Shown: positions 36,063 through 44,428 of the stretch, one piece after another
Position numbering within the stretch: the first letter of the stretch is position 1
Layout of the letters: each line of letters starts with the position of its first letter
Assembly (NCBI GenBank): GCA_015067005.1
Contig: SVNH01000016.1
Location: forward strand, 22,130 to 86,129
DNA length: 64,000 nt
Direction of reading: 5' to 3'
Source: Ruminococcus flavefaciens
Lineage (GTDB): Bacteria; Bacillota; Clostridia; Oscillospirales; Ruminococcaceae
The notes under the pieces: model-generated
Told to the model about the DNA's origin: nothing
Seen by the model: the letters and a program-made list of their open reading frames with translations, nothing else
Databases searched by the model: none
Made by a program: the position numbers and the translations under genes

Positions 36063-38167
36063 TATTCTTCACCTTTGAGTTTATCAAGATCAAGATCGCC
36101 CATGAATACGTCCATATCCTTGCCGAGAGCGTTAGGAATAATGGAGAATGTATTTGAGATACCGTCCTGAGCGTGTCTGAACGGGAGCTTTGCAACGGAT
36201 GAAAGTGAAGCTACTGCGCCGTGAGTATCTCTGCCGTGCATCGGGTTAGCGCCCGGAGCGAGCGGAACGCCCTGCTTGCGTCCGTCGGGAGTGTTGCCGG
36301 TCTTTTTGCCGTAAACAACATTTGATGTTATAGTCAGGATAGACATTGTAGGAACACCATCGCGGTAGGTGTGGTGCTTCTTGACCTTTTCCATGAACTG
36401 ACGTACAACAGTAACTGCAAGCTGATCGACACGGTCATCATTGTTGCCGTATTTCGGGAAGTCGCCCTCGATCTCATAGTCAACAACAACGTTCTTGGCA
36501 ACGTCGATAACATTTCCAGCCTTGTCCTTGATCTCGATGTCCTTACGGATAGGTTTTACCTTAGCGTATTTGATAGCCGAGAGCGAATCTGCAACGACTG
36601 AAAGACCTGCGATACCTGTTGCAAAGTAACGCTTGACATCTCTGTCGTGGAGAGCCATCTGAAGTCTCTCATAGCTGTATTTATCGTGCATATAGTGGAT
36701 AACATTAAGAGTGTTTACATAAAGACCTGCCAGCCACTCCATCATATCCATATACTTTTCCCATACATCGTTGAAATCGAGGTATTCGCTGTCTACCGGG
36801 CGGTACTTAGGTCCGACCTGAAGTCCGAGACGTTCGTCCACACCGCCGTTTATAGCGTAAAGGAGACACTTTGCAAGATTTGCTCTTGCACCGAAGAACT
36901 GCATTTCCTTGCCGACTCTCATTGAGGATACGCAGCAGGCGATAGCGTAGTCATCACCGTGAACAACTCGCATCATATCATCGTTTTCGTACTGGATAGA
37001 GGAGGTCTTGATCGACATCTTAGCGCAGTATTCCTTGAACTTTCTTGGAAGTTTCGTAGACCAGAGGACAGTCATGTTCGGTTCTGGTGCAGTTCCGAGA
37101 TTTTCGAGAGTGTGCAGATAGCGGAAGCTGTTCTTTGTAACGAGGTGGTGACCGTCAACATCAACACCGCCGATAGATTCAGTGATCCATGTAGGATCTC
37201 CTGAGAAGAGTGAGTTATATTCAGGTGTACGTGCGAATTTCACGATACGCAGCTTCATGATGAAGTGGTCGATGAGTTCCTGAGCCTGCTGCTCAGTGAT
37301 GAGACCGCGTTCGAGGTCACGCTGGATGTAGATGTCGAGGAAGGTCGAGGTGCGTCCGAGGGACATTGCTGCGCCGTTCTGCTCCTTGACTGCTGCGAGA
37401 TAGCCGAAATAGAGCCACTGTACAGCTTCCTTTGCATTAGCAGCCGGCTTGGAGATGTCAAATCCGTAGATCTCACCGAGCTTCTTGAGTTCCTCAAGAG
37501 CTCTTACCTGTTCTGCGAGTTCCTCACGCAGACGGATATTCTTGGAAGTCATTCTGACGAGAGAAGTCTCGATCTGGTGCTTCTTATCCTTAATGAGGAG
37601 GTCGATACCGTAGAGAGCAACACGGCGGTAGTCGCCGATGATACGTCCTCTGCCGTAAGCATCCGGCAGACCTGTAAGGATAGCGGAATGACGTGCGAGG
37701 CGCATCTCAGGAGTGTAAGCATCAAAAACACCCTGATTGTGAGTTTTTCTGTATTTTGTGAAGATCTCAACAACAGAAGGATCTACTTCGTAGCCGTATT
37801 CCTTACAAGCCTGCTGAGCCATTCTTATACCGCCGAAGGGCTGAAGTGAGCGCTTGAAGGGCTTGTCCGTCTGGAGACCAACGATCTGTTCGAGGTCTTT
37901 ATTGAGATAGCCGGCACCGTGAGAAGTAATAGTTGAGATAATTTTGGTATCCATATCGAGAACACCGCCGGCTTCGCGTTCCTGTCTGGAGAGATCCATT
38001 ACCTGATCCCAGAGTTTTTTAGTCGCGTCGGTAGGTCCTGCAAGGAAGCTTTCATCACCATCGTATGGAGTGTAATTCTTCTTGATGAAATCACGCACAT
38101 TAACTGAAGTGTGATTCCAGCGTCCTTCATTGAATCCATCCCATTCTTTTGCCCAAGTGTTAATCAT
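36062..38167 (-). CDS. pflB: Pyruvate formate-lyase catalytic subunit without glycyl-radical domain
   Basis: It cleaves pyruvate with CoA to acetyl-CoA and formate in anaerobic fermentation. The 701 residues cover the PFL barrel: [23 protein letters not shown], the catalytic Cys pair in AIACCVSSM (411-412) and [15 protein letters not shown]. The protein then stops after an acidic [12 protein letters not shown], where normal PFL (about 750 residues) continues into the radical domain. AAAGGAG precedes the start. The activating radical-SAM enzyme is not in this window. The order is large subunit, 69-residue gene, radical domain. Confidence 0.93.
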   Translation of the reverse strand: MINTWAKEWDGFNEGRWNHTSVNVRDFIKKNYTPYDGDESFLAGPTDATKKLWDQVMDLSRQEREAGGVLDMDTKIISTITSHGAGYLNKDLEQIVGLQTDKPFKRSLQPFGGIRMAQQACKEYGYEVDPSVVEIFTKYRKTHNQGVFDAYTPEMRLARHSAILTGLPDAYGRGRIIGDYRRVALYGIDLLIKDKKHQIETSLVRMTSKNIRLREELAEQVRALEELKKLGEIYGFDISKPAANAKEAVQWLYFGYLAAVKEQNGAAMSLGRTSTFLDIYIQRDLERGLITEQQAQELIDHFIMKLRIVKFARTPEYNSLFSGDPTWITESIGGVDVDGHHLVTKNSFRYLHTLENLGTAPEPNMTVLWSTKLPRKFKEYCAKMSIKTSSIQYENDDMMRVVHGDDYAIACCVSSMRVGKEMQFFGARANLAKCLLYAINGGVDERLGLQVGPKYRPVDSEYLDFNDVWEKYMDMMEWLAGLYVNTLNVIHYMHDKYSYERLQMALHDRDVKRYFATGIAGLSVVADSLSAIKYAKVKPIRKDIEIKDKAGNVIDVAKNVVVDYEIEGDFPKYGNNDDRVDQLAVTVVRQFMEKVKKHHTYRDGVPTMSILTITSNVVYGKKTGNTPDGRKQGVPLAPGANPMHGRDTHGAVASLSSVAKLPFRHAQDGISNTFSIIPNALGKDMDVFMGDLDLDKLKGEE

Positions 38168-38240
38168 AGTTCAGAACTCCTTTACAGATTATTATAATTC
38201 TTTCCGGGTAAAAACACGGAAAGATAGATCATCTACGATA

Positions 38241-38269
38241 ATAATATCACATTGACTAAAAAATGTCAA
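38241..38269 (-). promoter_or_regulatory. pfl operon promoter
   Basis: Minus strand TTGACA (38264-38269), 17-bp spacer, TATTAT (38241-38246). An inverted repeat ATTGAC-N8-GTCAAT (38251-38270) covers the -35 and could be an operator. Confidence 0.75.
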
Positions 38270-38443
38270 TCTTTGATTTCTGCAAAAATAACAAAAATGC
38301 GGTATTTTTGTATTATGATATTACTAACATTCGTAAGCGCAAGGATTTATCCCGGTGGTTATTTCGCAATATAGCCAGCCTCACAAAACTGCTGTAAAAA
38401 AACATTCTACTTGTTTGGCGAATTTGTTGAATTGAGAGAAAAA

Positions 38444-39622
38444 TTATTTTTTGTGTTTTTTTGTTACCTTAGGCTTATCCGGCGGAGCTTCGGGCAGCTG
38501 ATTAGGTACTCCGGCGAGCTCTGTCTCTTTCTTTTCAAGCTTGTAGAATGCGAGCTTATAGAAGGTCGCAACGAGAGGAACGCCCATGAGCATTCCCATG
38601 ATACCGAAAAGACTTCCGCCAACTGTGATAGCTGCGAGCACCCATATTTCCGGAAGTCCTACGGATGTTCCGACTACCTTCGGATAGAATATATTATTGT
38701 CTACCTGCTGGAGAATTATCAGGAATACTAAGAATATCAGTGCTTTAGTTGGACTTACCGTGCATATTATGAATGCGCTCAGTGCCGCACCAATGAGAGC
38801 ACCGAATATTGGGATAAGTGCGGTAACGCCTATGATAGTGCCGGTCATAGCCGGATATGGCAGGCGCAGTATAGATGAACCGATGAAGGTGAGTGTTCCG
38901 ATGATAATTGCTTCGATGAACTGTCCGATGAAGAAGTTTGTGAAGGTCTCATGTGCTGTTGAGAAGAATCTATTCATGCGGCGGATGGTCTTTTCACTGA
39001 GATAAGCATTCTGGAAACGTTTTATGTCGTTAGCGAGCTTGTCTTTTCTGAGGAGAAGGTATATAGCAAAAATTACTCCTATGATGGTATTTATCAGAGC
39101 GGAGGTAACAGAAGTGATGAAAGATATAACAGAGCCGAACAGACCGAATGCGCTTTGAGTCAGTTTATTGACAATTTCGTTACGGTCGATCTCAATGTTG
39201 TTGAGTTGTTCCTGGAGTCTGGGGTATTGTTTGAGTTTTTTGGTTGAGAACGCCTTGCCTCTTTCGTAAAGATCCGGCAATTCGTCGTAGAACAGCTTTC
39301 CTGCTGTTATGAATTCAGGGATGACGACTTTCAGCACAAGCGTGATAGTTGCGATAACTATTGTGAAAGAAAGTATCAGACACAACGGTCTGCGCGAGGC
39401 GATTATTTTTGGCGATTTGCTTTTTGGAAAATAATGTTTTTCAAAGAAATTCATAATGATGTTGAAGATATAAGCGATTATGCAGCCTATAAGCATAGGC
39501 GTGAGTGCTACAAAACTCAGGCTCAGAAGTGTGATGACTAATGAGAAGTTCTGTACTATCAGACATATCGCGACAGCAAGACCTGCGATGTATAAATATT
39601 TTCGCTTTTCGCGTTTTTCCAT
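38444..39622 (-). CDS. AI-2E family (PerM/TqsA-like) membrane permease
   Basis: About 392 residues from the ATG at 39622 (AAAGGACGG upstream; a start 24 bases earlier lacks a site). It has the family pattern: N-terminal membrane helices, a long extracytoplasmic/amphipathic region (FYDELPDLYERG), then helices with FIGQFIEAIIIGTLTFIG, LIPIFGALIGA and LQQVDNNIFYPKVVG. The tail is basic. Family members export AI-2 or sodium; the substrate here is unknown. It is a single gene with no clear terminator. Confidence 0.88.
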   Translation of the reverse strand: MEKREKRKYLYIAGLAVAICLIVQNFSLVITLLSLSFVALTPMLIGCIIAYIFNIIMNFFEKHYFPKSKSPKIIASRRPLCLILSFTIVIATITLVLKVVIPEFITAGKLFYDELPDLYERGKAFSTKKLKQYPRLQEQLNNIEIDRNEIVNKLTQSAFGLFGSVISFITSVTSALINTIIGVIFAIYLLLRKDKLANDIKRFQNAYLSEKTIRRMNRFFSTAHETFTNFFIGQFIEAIIIGTLTFIGSSILRLPYPAMTGTIIGVTALIPIFGALIGAALSAFIICTVSPTKALIFLVFLIILQQVDNNIFYPKVVGTSVGLPEIWVLAAITVGGSLFGIMGMLMGVPLVATFYKLAFYKLEKKETELAGVPNQLPEAPPDKPKVTKKHKK

Positions 39623-39755
39623 TTTAAAAAAGACCGTCCTTTGCATATGTTAGGTTATTTTTGAAGATACCTCTTCAATTATATTATATAATAAGTCTGA
39701 TAAGAAGTCACGCAGTACAATGTAAAATTTTTGTAAACAATGCGAAGCCCCATAC

Positions 39756-39785
39756 TTGACCGCCTTGTTTGATGTATGGTATAAT
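39756..39785 (+). promoter_or_regulatory. Promoter of the GGDEF-GH-ispD-ispF operon
   Basis: TTGACC, 18-bp spacer, TATAAT, 31 bases before the first start. Confidence 0.75.
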
Positions 39786-39816
39786 TACTGTAAGTCATGA
39801 AAGTGAGGTATGCGGT

Positions 39817-41604
39817 ATGAACAGCGAAGAATTTCTTGGTGAGAAACTTTACAGAGTGGGCAGAGTTGTCGTTGATAAGAGCCTGCATACCCAGAGTGCA
39901 GATGAACGCTTTTTCAGCTACTTCGGCAATGATGTTATTTATTCTATCAGGCGTACTATCGACGATGAGGACTATGAACGCCTTATAGGGTGCATTGATT
40001 CAGCTGATGATGGGAATCTGCATAAAACAGTAATACGCATGAAAGGCATCAACGGTTATCTGAGATGGATCTCGGCTTCTGTCCGCAGGATCGGAAAAGA
40101 TGATGCGGAGCCGCTTTACAGCATAGTGCTCAGCGATGTATTTTCGCTTGAAGCTGCAGCCTACAAAAGAGAAAAAAAGCTTTCTGAACTGCGGTATGTT
40201 CTTAGCCTGATAAGCGATCTTGCATTTGAGTATTCTTTTGAGACGAAAAAGATCAGGATATATATTTTTGACTGCTACCGTGAGGTAGTCCTCGTGGACG
40301 AGAAGCTTGAAAAATGGCGTACAGATGCCATAAAAGAGGAGTATGTGCTTTCGCGTTACATAGAGACATTCAATTCGCTTTGCAGAGATATACGAAGCGG
40401 AGTTTATCGCTTCGATTACGAGATAGAGACATCAGTCCTGACTGGCGGAAAGAATCGTGAGACCTGTCTTTTCCGCGGTATAACGCGTTATGATGATCCG
40501 GATAACAGAAAGGTCACCGGAATAATCTCGGTAGTCAGTTCAAGAAGCAAGAGCAAGGAGGTAAATCTTGCTTTTGAAGCTAATAAGGATTCAATGTCCG
40601 GACTTCTGAATAAACGTGCAATAAATGCGTTTGCGAGAGACATTATTCGTTCTGAGCCGCATTACAATGTGAATATAGTCATCCTTGATATAGACGATTT
40701 TACCGGTATCAACAGCAGCTATGGGCATATGTTCGGAGACGAGGTCATATACAAGGTAGCCGGCATAATCAAGACTGAAATAGGTGCAAGAGGTATTGCC
40801 GGAAGAGTAAGCGGCGGCGGTTTTCTCATAGTTCTCGAAAACACGCGCGATGAAGAGGACCTGCGCGGCATACTCCGTGCAATACGCACTAAGACCGAAT
40901 TTGCATTCGCTGACCGTTTTGATAATCTGCGCCTTACCTGTTCTATGGGCGTTTCGACTTATCCTGTGGACAGCCGCAGCTTTGAGGAATTGTTCATGCA
41001 GGCGGATAAGGCACTCTACCTCGCACAGCAGAAGGGCAAGAACCGATACATAATCTATGACATAAACAAGCACGGTCCGGTTGAAAAAGACGCGAAAAAT
41101 AAGATAGTTTACCTGAGCAGCAAGGGCGAAGCTTCCGAGAAACTCGGCTTTGCAGGTAAGCTTGCGGAAAGTCTTGTGCTTGGAAGGATACCGGATATAT
41201 CGGTGCTTCTTGAACAGATAAGAGCAAAGTTCATGATAGATGACATCTGTGTTTATGCCGGAAATGATATGAGCCTTATTCTGAATTGCGGAAATGCCAA
41301 TTCAAAAAGTGCGGCATATCTGCTGAATAACGGGTATACAGAGCGATTTTCGGCGGACGGTCTTTTCGTTATTGACAATGTGAATGAGCTTGAAGGCCGT
41401 GATGACGATGCCTTTGCTCAGCTTTCTTCACAGAATATAGGCGGAGCGGTACAGTATCTGATGACCGATGACAGCATAGTCAAGGGAATGATCTCGTTCT
41501 GTTATATTTCGCGCTTCAAAAAATGGTCAGTGGCTGATCAGAACTATTTTGCGATAATCGGCAGAGTTATAACCGCTATACTGAAAAAGCAGGCATATAT
41601 ATGA
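39817..41604 (+). CDS. Degenerate GGDEF-domain protein with PAS-like N-terminus
   Basis: The 595-residue protein starts at ATG 39817 with GTGAGG upstream; an upstream TTG lies inside the promoter. Residues about 10-120 look PAS-like and are repeated in a second sensor segment. The GGDEF domain keeps DIDDFTGINSSYGHMFGD and the late GVSTYP and ALYLAQQKGKN, but its signature is SGGGF (332-336), so the catalytic acidic residues are lost. A C-terminal region of about 140 residues resembles a GAF-type sensor. It is probably a c-di-GMP or GTP sensor rather than a cyclase; it heads an operon with three metabolic genes. Confidence 0.85.
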   Translation: MNSEEFLGEKLYRVGRVVVDKSLHTQSADERFFSYFGNDVIYSIRRTIDDEDYERLIGCIDSADDGNLHKTVIRMKGINGYLRWISASVRRIGKDDAEPLYSIVLSDVFSLEAAAYKREKKLSELRYVLSLISDLAFEYSFETKKIRIYIFDCYREVVLVDEKLEKWRTDAIKEEYVLSRYIETFNSLCRDIRSGVYRFDYEIETSVLTGGKNRETCLFRGITRYDDPDNRKVTGIISVVSSRSKSKEVNLAFEANKDSMSGLLNKRAINAFARDIIRSEPHYNVNIVILDIDDFTGINSSYGHMFGDEVIYKVAGIIKTEIGARGIAGRVSGGGFLIVLENTRDEEDLRGILRAIRTKTEFAFADRFDNLRLTCSMGVSTYPVDSRSFEELFMQADKALYLAQQKGKNRYIIYDINKHGPVEKDAKNKIVYLSSKGEASEKLGFAGKLAESLVLGRIPDISVLLEQIRAKFMIDDICVYAGNDMSLILNCGNANSKSAAYLLNNGYTERFSADGLFVIDNVNELEGRDDDAFAQLSSQNIGGAVQYLMTDDSIVKGMISFCYISRFKKWSVADQNYFAIIGRVITAILKKQAYI

Positions 41605-41623
41605 TTATATGAAAGGAAAACAT

Positions 41624-43075
41624 ATGGAGAAGATCTATAAAGTTGCTTTAGGCAAAGCAAGGTGTGCTGTTGATCTCGGAGACGGCAGTGAACGCGGTGA
41701 GTATGTCGAGCAGGATTACATCCTGCGTAAACTCGGCAGACCTCACCGGAGCATCAGTCTTATGTACTGCTATTATCCTTTCGATGAACACTTTCCTGAG
41801 CGTATCTCGGAAGCAGTAAGCGGAGAGGGGATAACCTATCAGTGGGACTATCCTTATGACGATTATTTTCCGTACCGCGGAGGTCTTGAAGGCGATACTT
41901 CCGGCGAGCCTTTCAATTTCATGCGCGACATTAGACGGCATGGACAGGATGTAACTCTCACAATAACGATAGATCCGGCTGTAACTGACGAGCAGTTAAG
42001 GGCTGTCGGAAATGATCTGCGTCCGTTTGGAAGGATGTTCTTGCGTATCAACCACGAAGCTACCGGTAACTGGTTTGCCTTCACGAAACGCGCCTCATAT
42101 CAGGAAATAGCCGATTTTTACTGCCGCGCTGCACGTATTATCAAGGAACAGGCACCGAATGTCCGGACGATCCTTTGCATAGGCGGTATAGAAGATCCGG
42201 ATTCCGATGAGATCGTAAAGGAAGAAGAGTTTGCACAGGCTGTACGTGAAACTGATATATGGTCGGTGGACAAATATATGTCGCTGCACTGGGGATGGCC
42301 TTATGATACGGCAATTACCGGCGGAAGCACTCATTTCCGGTCATCAGTCAAAGAAGTATACGAGCTTTCAAAGCGCAGCTATGAGCGCTTTAGGTATCTC
42401 AACGGAGGCATAGCCAAGCCTATGGTGATGTCGGAGCTCAATTCCGACGGAGATGTCACCGGACCTTATGAGCAGGCAGAAATGGTCAGGCTTTTCGCTG
42501 ATATTCTGAAAGCTGACAAAGACGATTGGCTTGACGGATTCACATTTTATCAGTTCCGCGACCGCGGAAGGCTCGGACTTGAGACGGAAGACCCTAATAA
42601 CAGTAATGTCGGCGTGGAACAGCCGGTTATGCAGGTTTACAGGAATATCATACACGATGACTATTTCAAGCCGTCGCTGAAGCGCGGGGATGAAACAGCG
42701 CTTCCTGTGCGGCTTCGCTGGGGCGGTGCTGAGGATTCGGATGGTATCGAGATACCGATAAGCATAAAGGCTCAGCCGCATTTCTGCGAGCTGAAATTTG
42801 CAGATAATAATAACCTCATGCTTGAATTCAACGGTATGTGGTTTTACAAGTCGCCGGAAGCAGGATTCATTGATCTCATGCCGGCTTTTTATGCAAGACC
42901 TTTCAGCGGAGAATGTGAAATACCGCTGCGGATATTCGCTCCGCCTGCGAGCGGTGAGAATGACCTCAGTGTACCTGACGGTCTGTTGAATTACTTCTGT
43001 ATTATAAAAAAACTGCCGGAACTGCGCATAGAGTATGGTCCGGTCGAACCAAGTAAAGATAAGAACGGAGAATGA
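41624..43075 (+). CDS. GH26-like glycoside hydrolase without signal peptide
   Basis: 483 residues from ATG 41624 (AAAGGA seven bases upstream). RINHEATGNWFAF (Glu 145) resembles the acid/base segment of clan A GH26 enzymes. The Glu in PMVMSELNSDGD (271) is the expected nucleophile. About 130 C-terminal residues form a beta-rich region (HFCELKFADNNNLMLEFNG). There is no signal peptide or dockerin, so it would act on intracellular oligosaccharides, or it is an exported protein by other means. The gene is 19 bases after the GGDEF gene and one base before ispD. Confidence 0.65.
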   Translation: MEKIYKVALGKARCAVDLGDGSERGEYVEQDYILRKLGRPHRSISLMYCYYPFDEHFPERISEAVSGEGITYQWDYPYDDYFPYRGGLEGDTSGEPFNFMRDIRRHGQDVTLTITIDPAVTDEQLRAVGNDLRPFGRMFLRINHEATGNWFAFTKRASYQEIADFYCRAARIIKEQAPNVRTILCIGGIEDPDSDEIVKEEEFAQAVRETDIWSVDKYMSLHWGWPYDTAITGGSTHFRSSVKEVYELSKRSYERFRYLNGGIAKPMVMSELNSDGDVTGPYEQAEMVRLFADILKADKDDWLDGFTFYQFRDRGRLGLETEDPNNSNVGVEQPVMQVYRNIIHDDYFKPSLKRGDETALPVRLRWGGAEDSDGIEIPISIKAQPHFCELKFADNNNLMLEFNGMWFYKSPEAGFIDLMPAFYARPFSGECEIPLRIFAPPASGENDLSVPDGLLNYFCIIKKLPELRIEYGPVEPSKDKNGE

Positions 43076-43076
43076 T

Positions 43077-43751
43077 ATGAATACTTCAGTTGTAATAGTA
43101 TGTGCCGGAAATTCTACAAGAATGGGTGGAGTTAATAAGATACTGCTTCCGCTCGGCGAAAGGCTTGTTATCGGCGTTACGATGCAGGCGTTCCAAAAAT
43201 GCGAGAGCGTCGGGGAGATAATAATAGTTGCAAGAGAAAGCGACATCCCTGCCATCCGGGAGGAAGCCGATAAAGCCGGTATAACCAAGCTAAAGGAATG
43301 CACAACCGGCGGTGCAACACGTCAGGAGAGCGTTATCAATGGTATCCGCTGCATATCAAAGGGTGTACAGCTTGTGGCGGTACATGACGGTGCACGTCCG
43401 CTTGTAAAGCCGGAACATATCGAGAAGGTCATCAAGGATGCTTCTGTATTTGGTGGGGCAACTCTTGGAGTTCCTGTAAAAGATACTATAAAAACTGTTG
43501 ACGGAGGTCTTATTATTGACACTCCGCCGCGCAGTTCGCTGTATATAACTCAGACACCGCAGATATTCAAGCGTGATCTCTACTTTGAGGGGGTAGACTT
43601 TGCACTTGAACACGGTCTTGATTTTACTGATGACTGTCAGCTCGTTGAGGCTATCGGCGGAAAGGTTGCAATGACAGTGGGGGATTATACAAATATCAAG
43701 ATAACAACTCCGGAGGACATAAAGCTTGCTGAAGTCCTGCTGAAGCTGTGA
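43077..43751 (+). CDS. ispD: 2-C-methyl-D-erythritol 4-phosphate cytidylyltransferase
   Basis: MEP-pathway enzyme making CDP-ME for isoprenoids. The 224 residues carry the nucleotide-binding AGNSTRMGGVNKILLPLG, GGATRQESV, VHDGARPLV, VPVKDTIK and the late TDDCQLVE. The start at 43077 lies one base after the GH gene stop, with CGGAGAA upstream. ispF follows after 16 bases, the usual pairing. Confidence 0.95.
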   Translation: MNTSVVIVCAGNSTRMGGVNKILLPLGERLVIGVTMQAFQKCESVGEIIIVARESDIPAIREEADKAGITKLKECTTGGATRQESVINGIRCISKGVQLVAVHDGARPLVKPEHIEKVIKDASVFGGATLGVPVKDTIKTVDGGLIIDTPPRSSLYITQTPQIFKRDLYFEGVDFALEHGLDFTDDCQLVEAIGGKVAMTVGDYTNIKITTPEDIKLAEVLLKL

Positions 43752-43767
43752 TAATTGGAGGTAAATT

Positions 43768-44253
43768 ATGTTCAGAATTGGTCACGGATATGACGTTCAT
43801 AAGCTTGTTGAAGGCAGAAAACTTATACTCGGAGGCGTTGAGATACCGCATATTACAGGATTGCTCGGGCATTCTGATGCGGATGTGCTCGTTCATGCTG
43901 TAATGGATTCTATGCTCGGTGCGCTCGCACTTGGAGACATCGGACACCTTTTCCCGGATACTGCGGATGAGTTTGAGGGTGCGGACAGTATGAAGCTTCT
44001 GGCTGAGGTAGTAAGGGTATGCCGAGAAGAAGGCTATGTTATCGGCAATATTGACGCTACTGTAATTGCACAGGCACCTAAGCTTGCACCTCATATAATG
44101 AAAATGCGCGAGAATATTGCAGCTGTATGCGGCTGCGAGGTATCACAGATAAGCGTCAAGGCGACTACCGAGGAGCATCTCGGATTCACCGGTGAAAAAC
44201 TCGGAATATCTGCCCATGCAGTTGCTTTAATGAAAAAAGCGGATTTTGCTTAA
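43768..44253 (+). CDS. ispF: 2-C-methyl-D-erythritol 2,4-cyclodiphosphate synthase
   Basis: This 161-residue zinc-dependent trimer makes MEcPP in the MEP pathway. Metal and substrate motifs are RIGHGYDVH (start), [24 protein letters not shown] and [19 protein letters not shown] precedes the ATG. It ends the operon. Confidence 0.96.
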   Translation: MFRIGHGYDVHKLVEGRKLILGGVEIPHITGLLGHSDADVLVHAVMDSMLGALALGDIGHLFPDTADEFEGADSMKLLAEVVRVCREEGYVIGNIDATVIAQAPKLAPHIMKMRENIAAVCGCEVSQISVKATTEEHLGFTGEKLGISAHAVALMKKADFA

Positions 44254-44314
44254 AGAATACACAGTATAATTTAAGTTGTTCTTACTTAAATAAAAGAAAA
44301 TTTTCTCTTAACTA

Positions 44315-44343
44315 TTGACAAATCGTTATGGATTATATATAAT
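44315..44343 (+). promoter_or_regulatory. Promoter of the GH26-dockerin gene
   Basis: TTGACA, 17-bp spacer, TATAAT. An 86-base leader follows with an imperfect inverted repeat AGTTAA / TTAACT. Confidence 0.85.
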
Positions 44344-44428
44344 AATAGTTGATAAGTCGAAAATCAATTAGTTAAGTTAAGCGTTAACTCATTGTTAATA
44401 AAGCATTTTATTTAAGGAGGATATTAAA

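Noticed and set aside
39769..39816. TTG start of the GGDEF gene
   Set aside because: It lies inside the promoter between -35 and -10; ATG 39817 has a proper ribosome site.
42368..43303. 311-codon minus-strand ORF over the GH26-like and ispD genes
   Set aside because: Antisense shadow of two well-supported genes; no start signal or domain.
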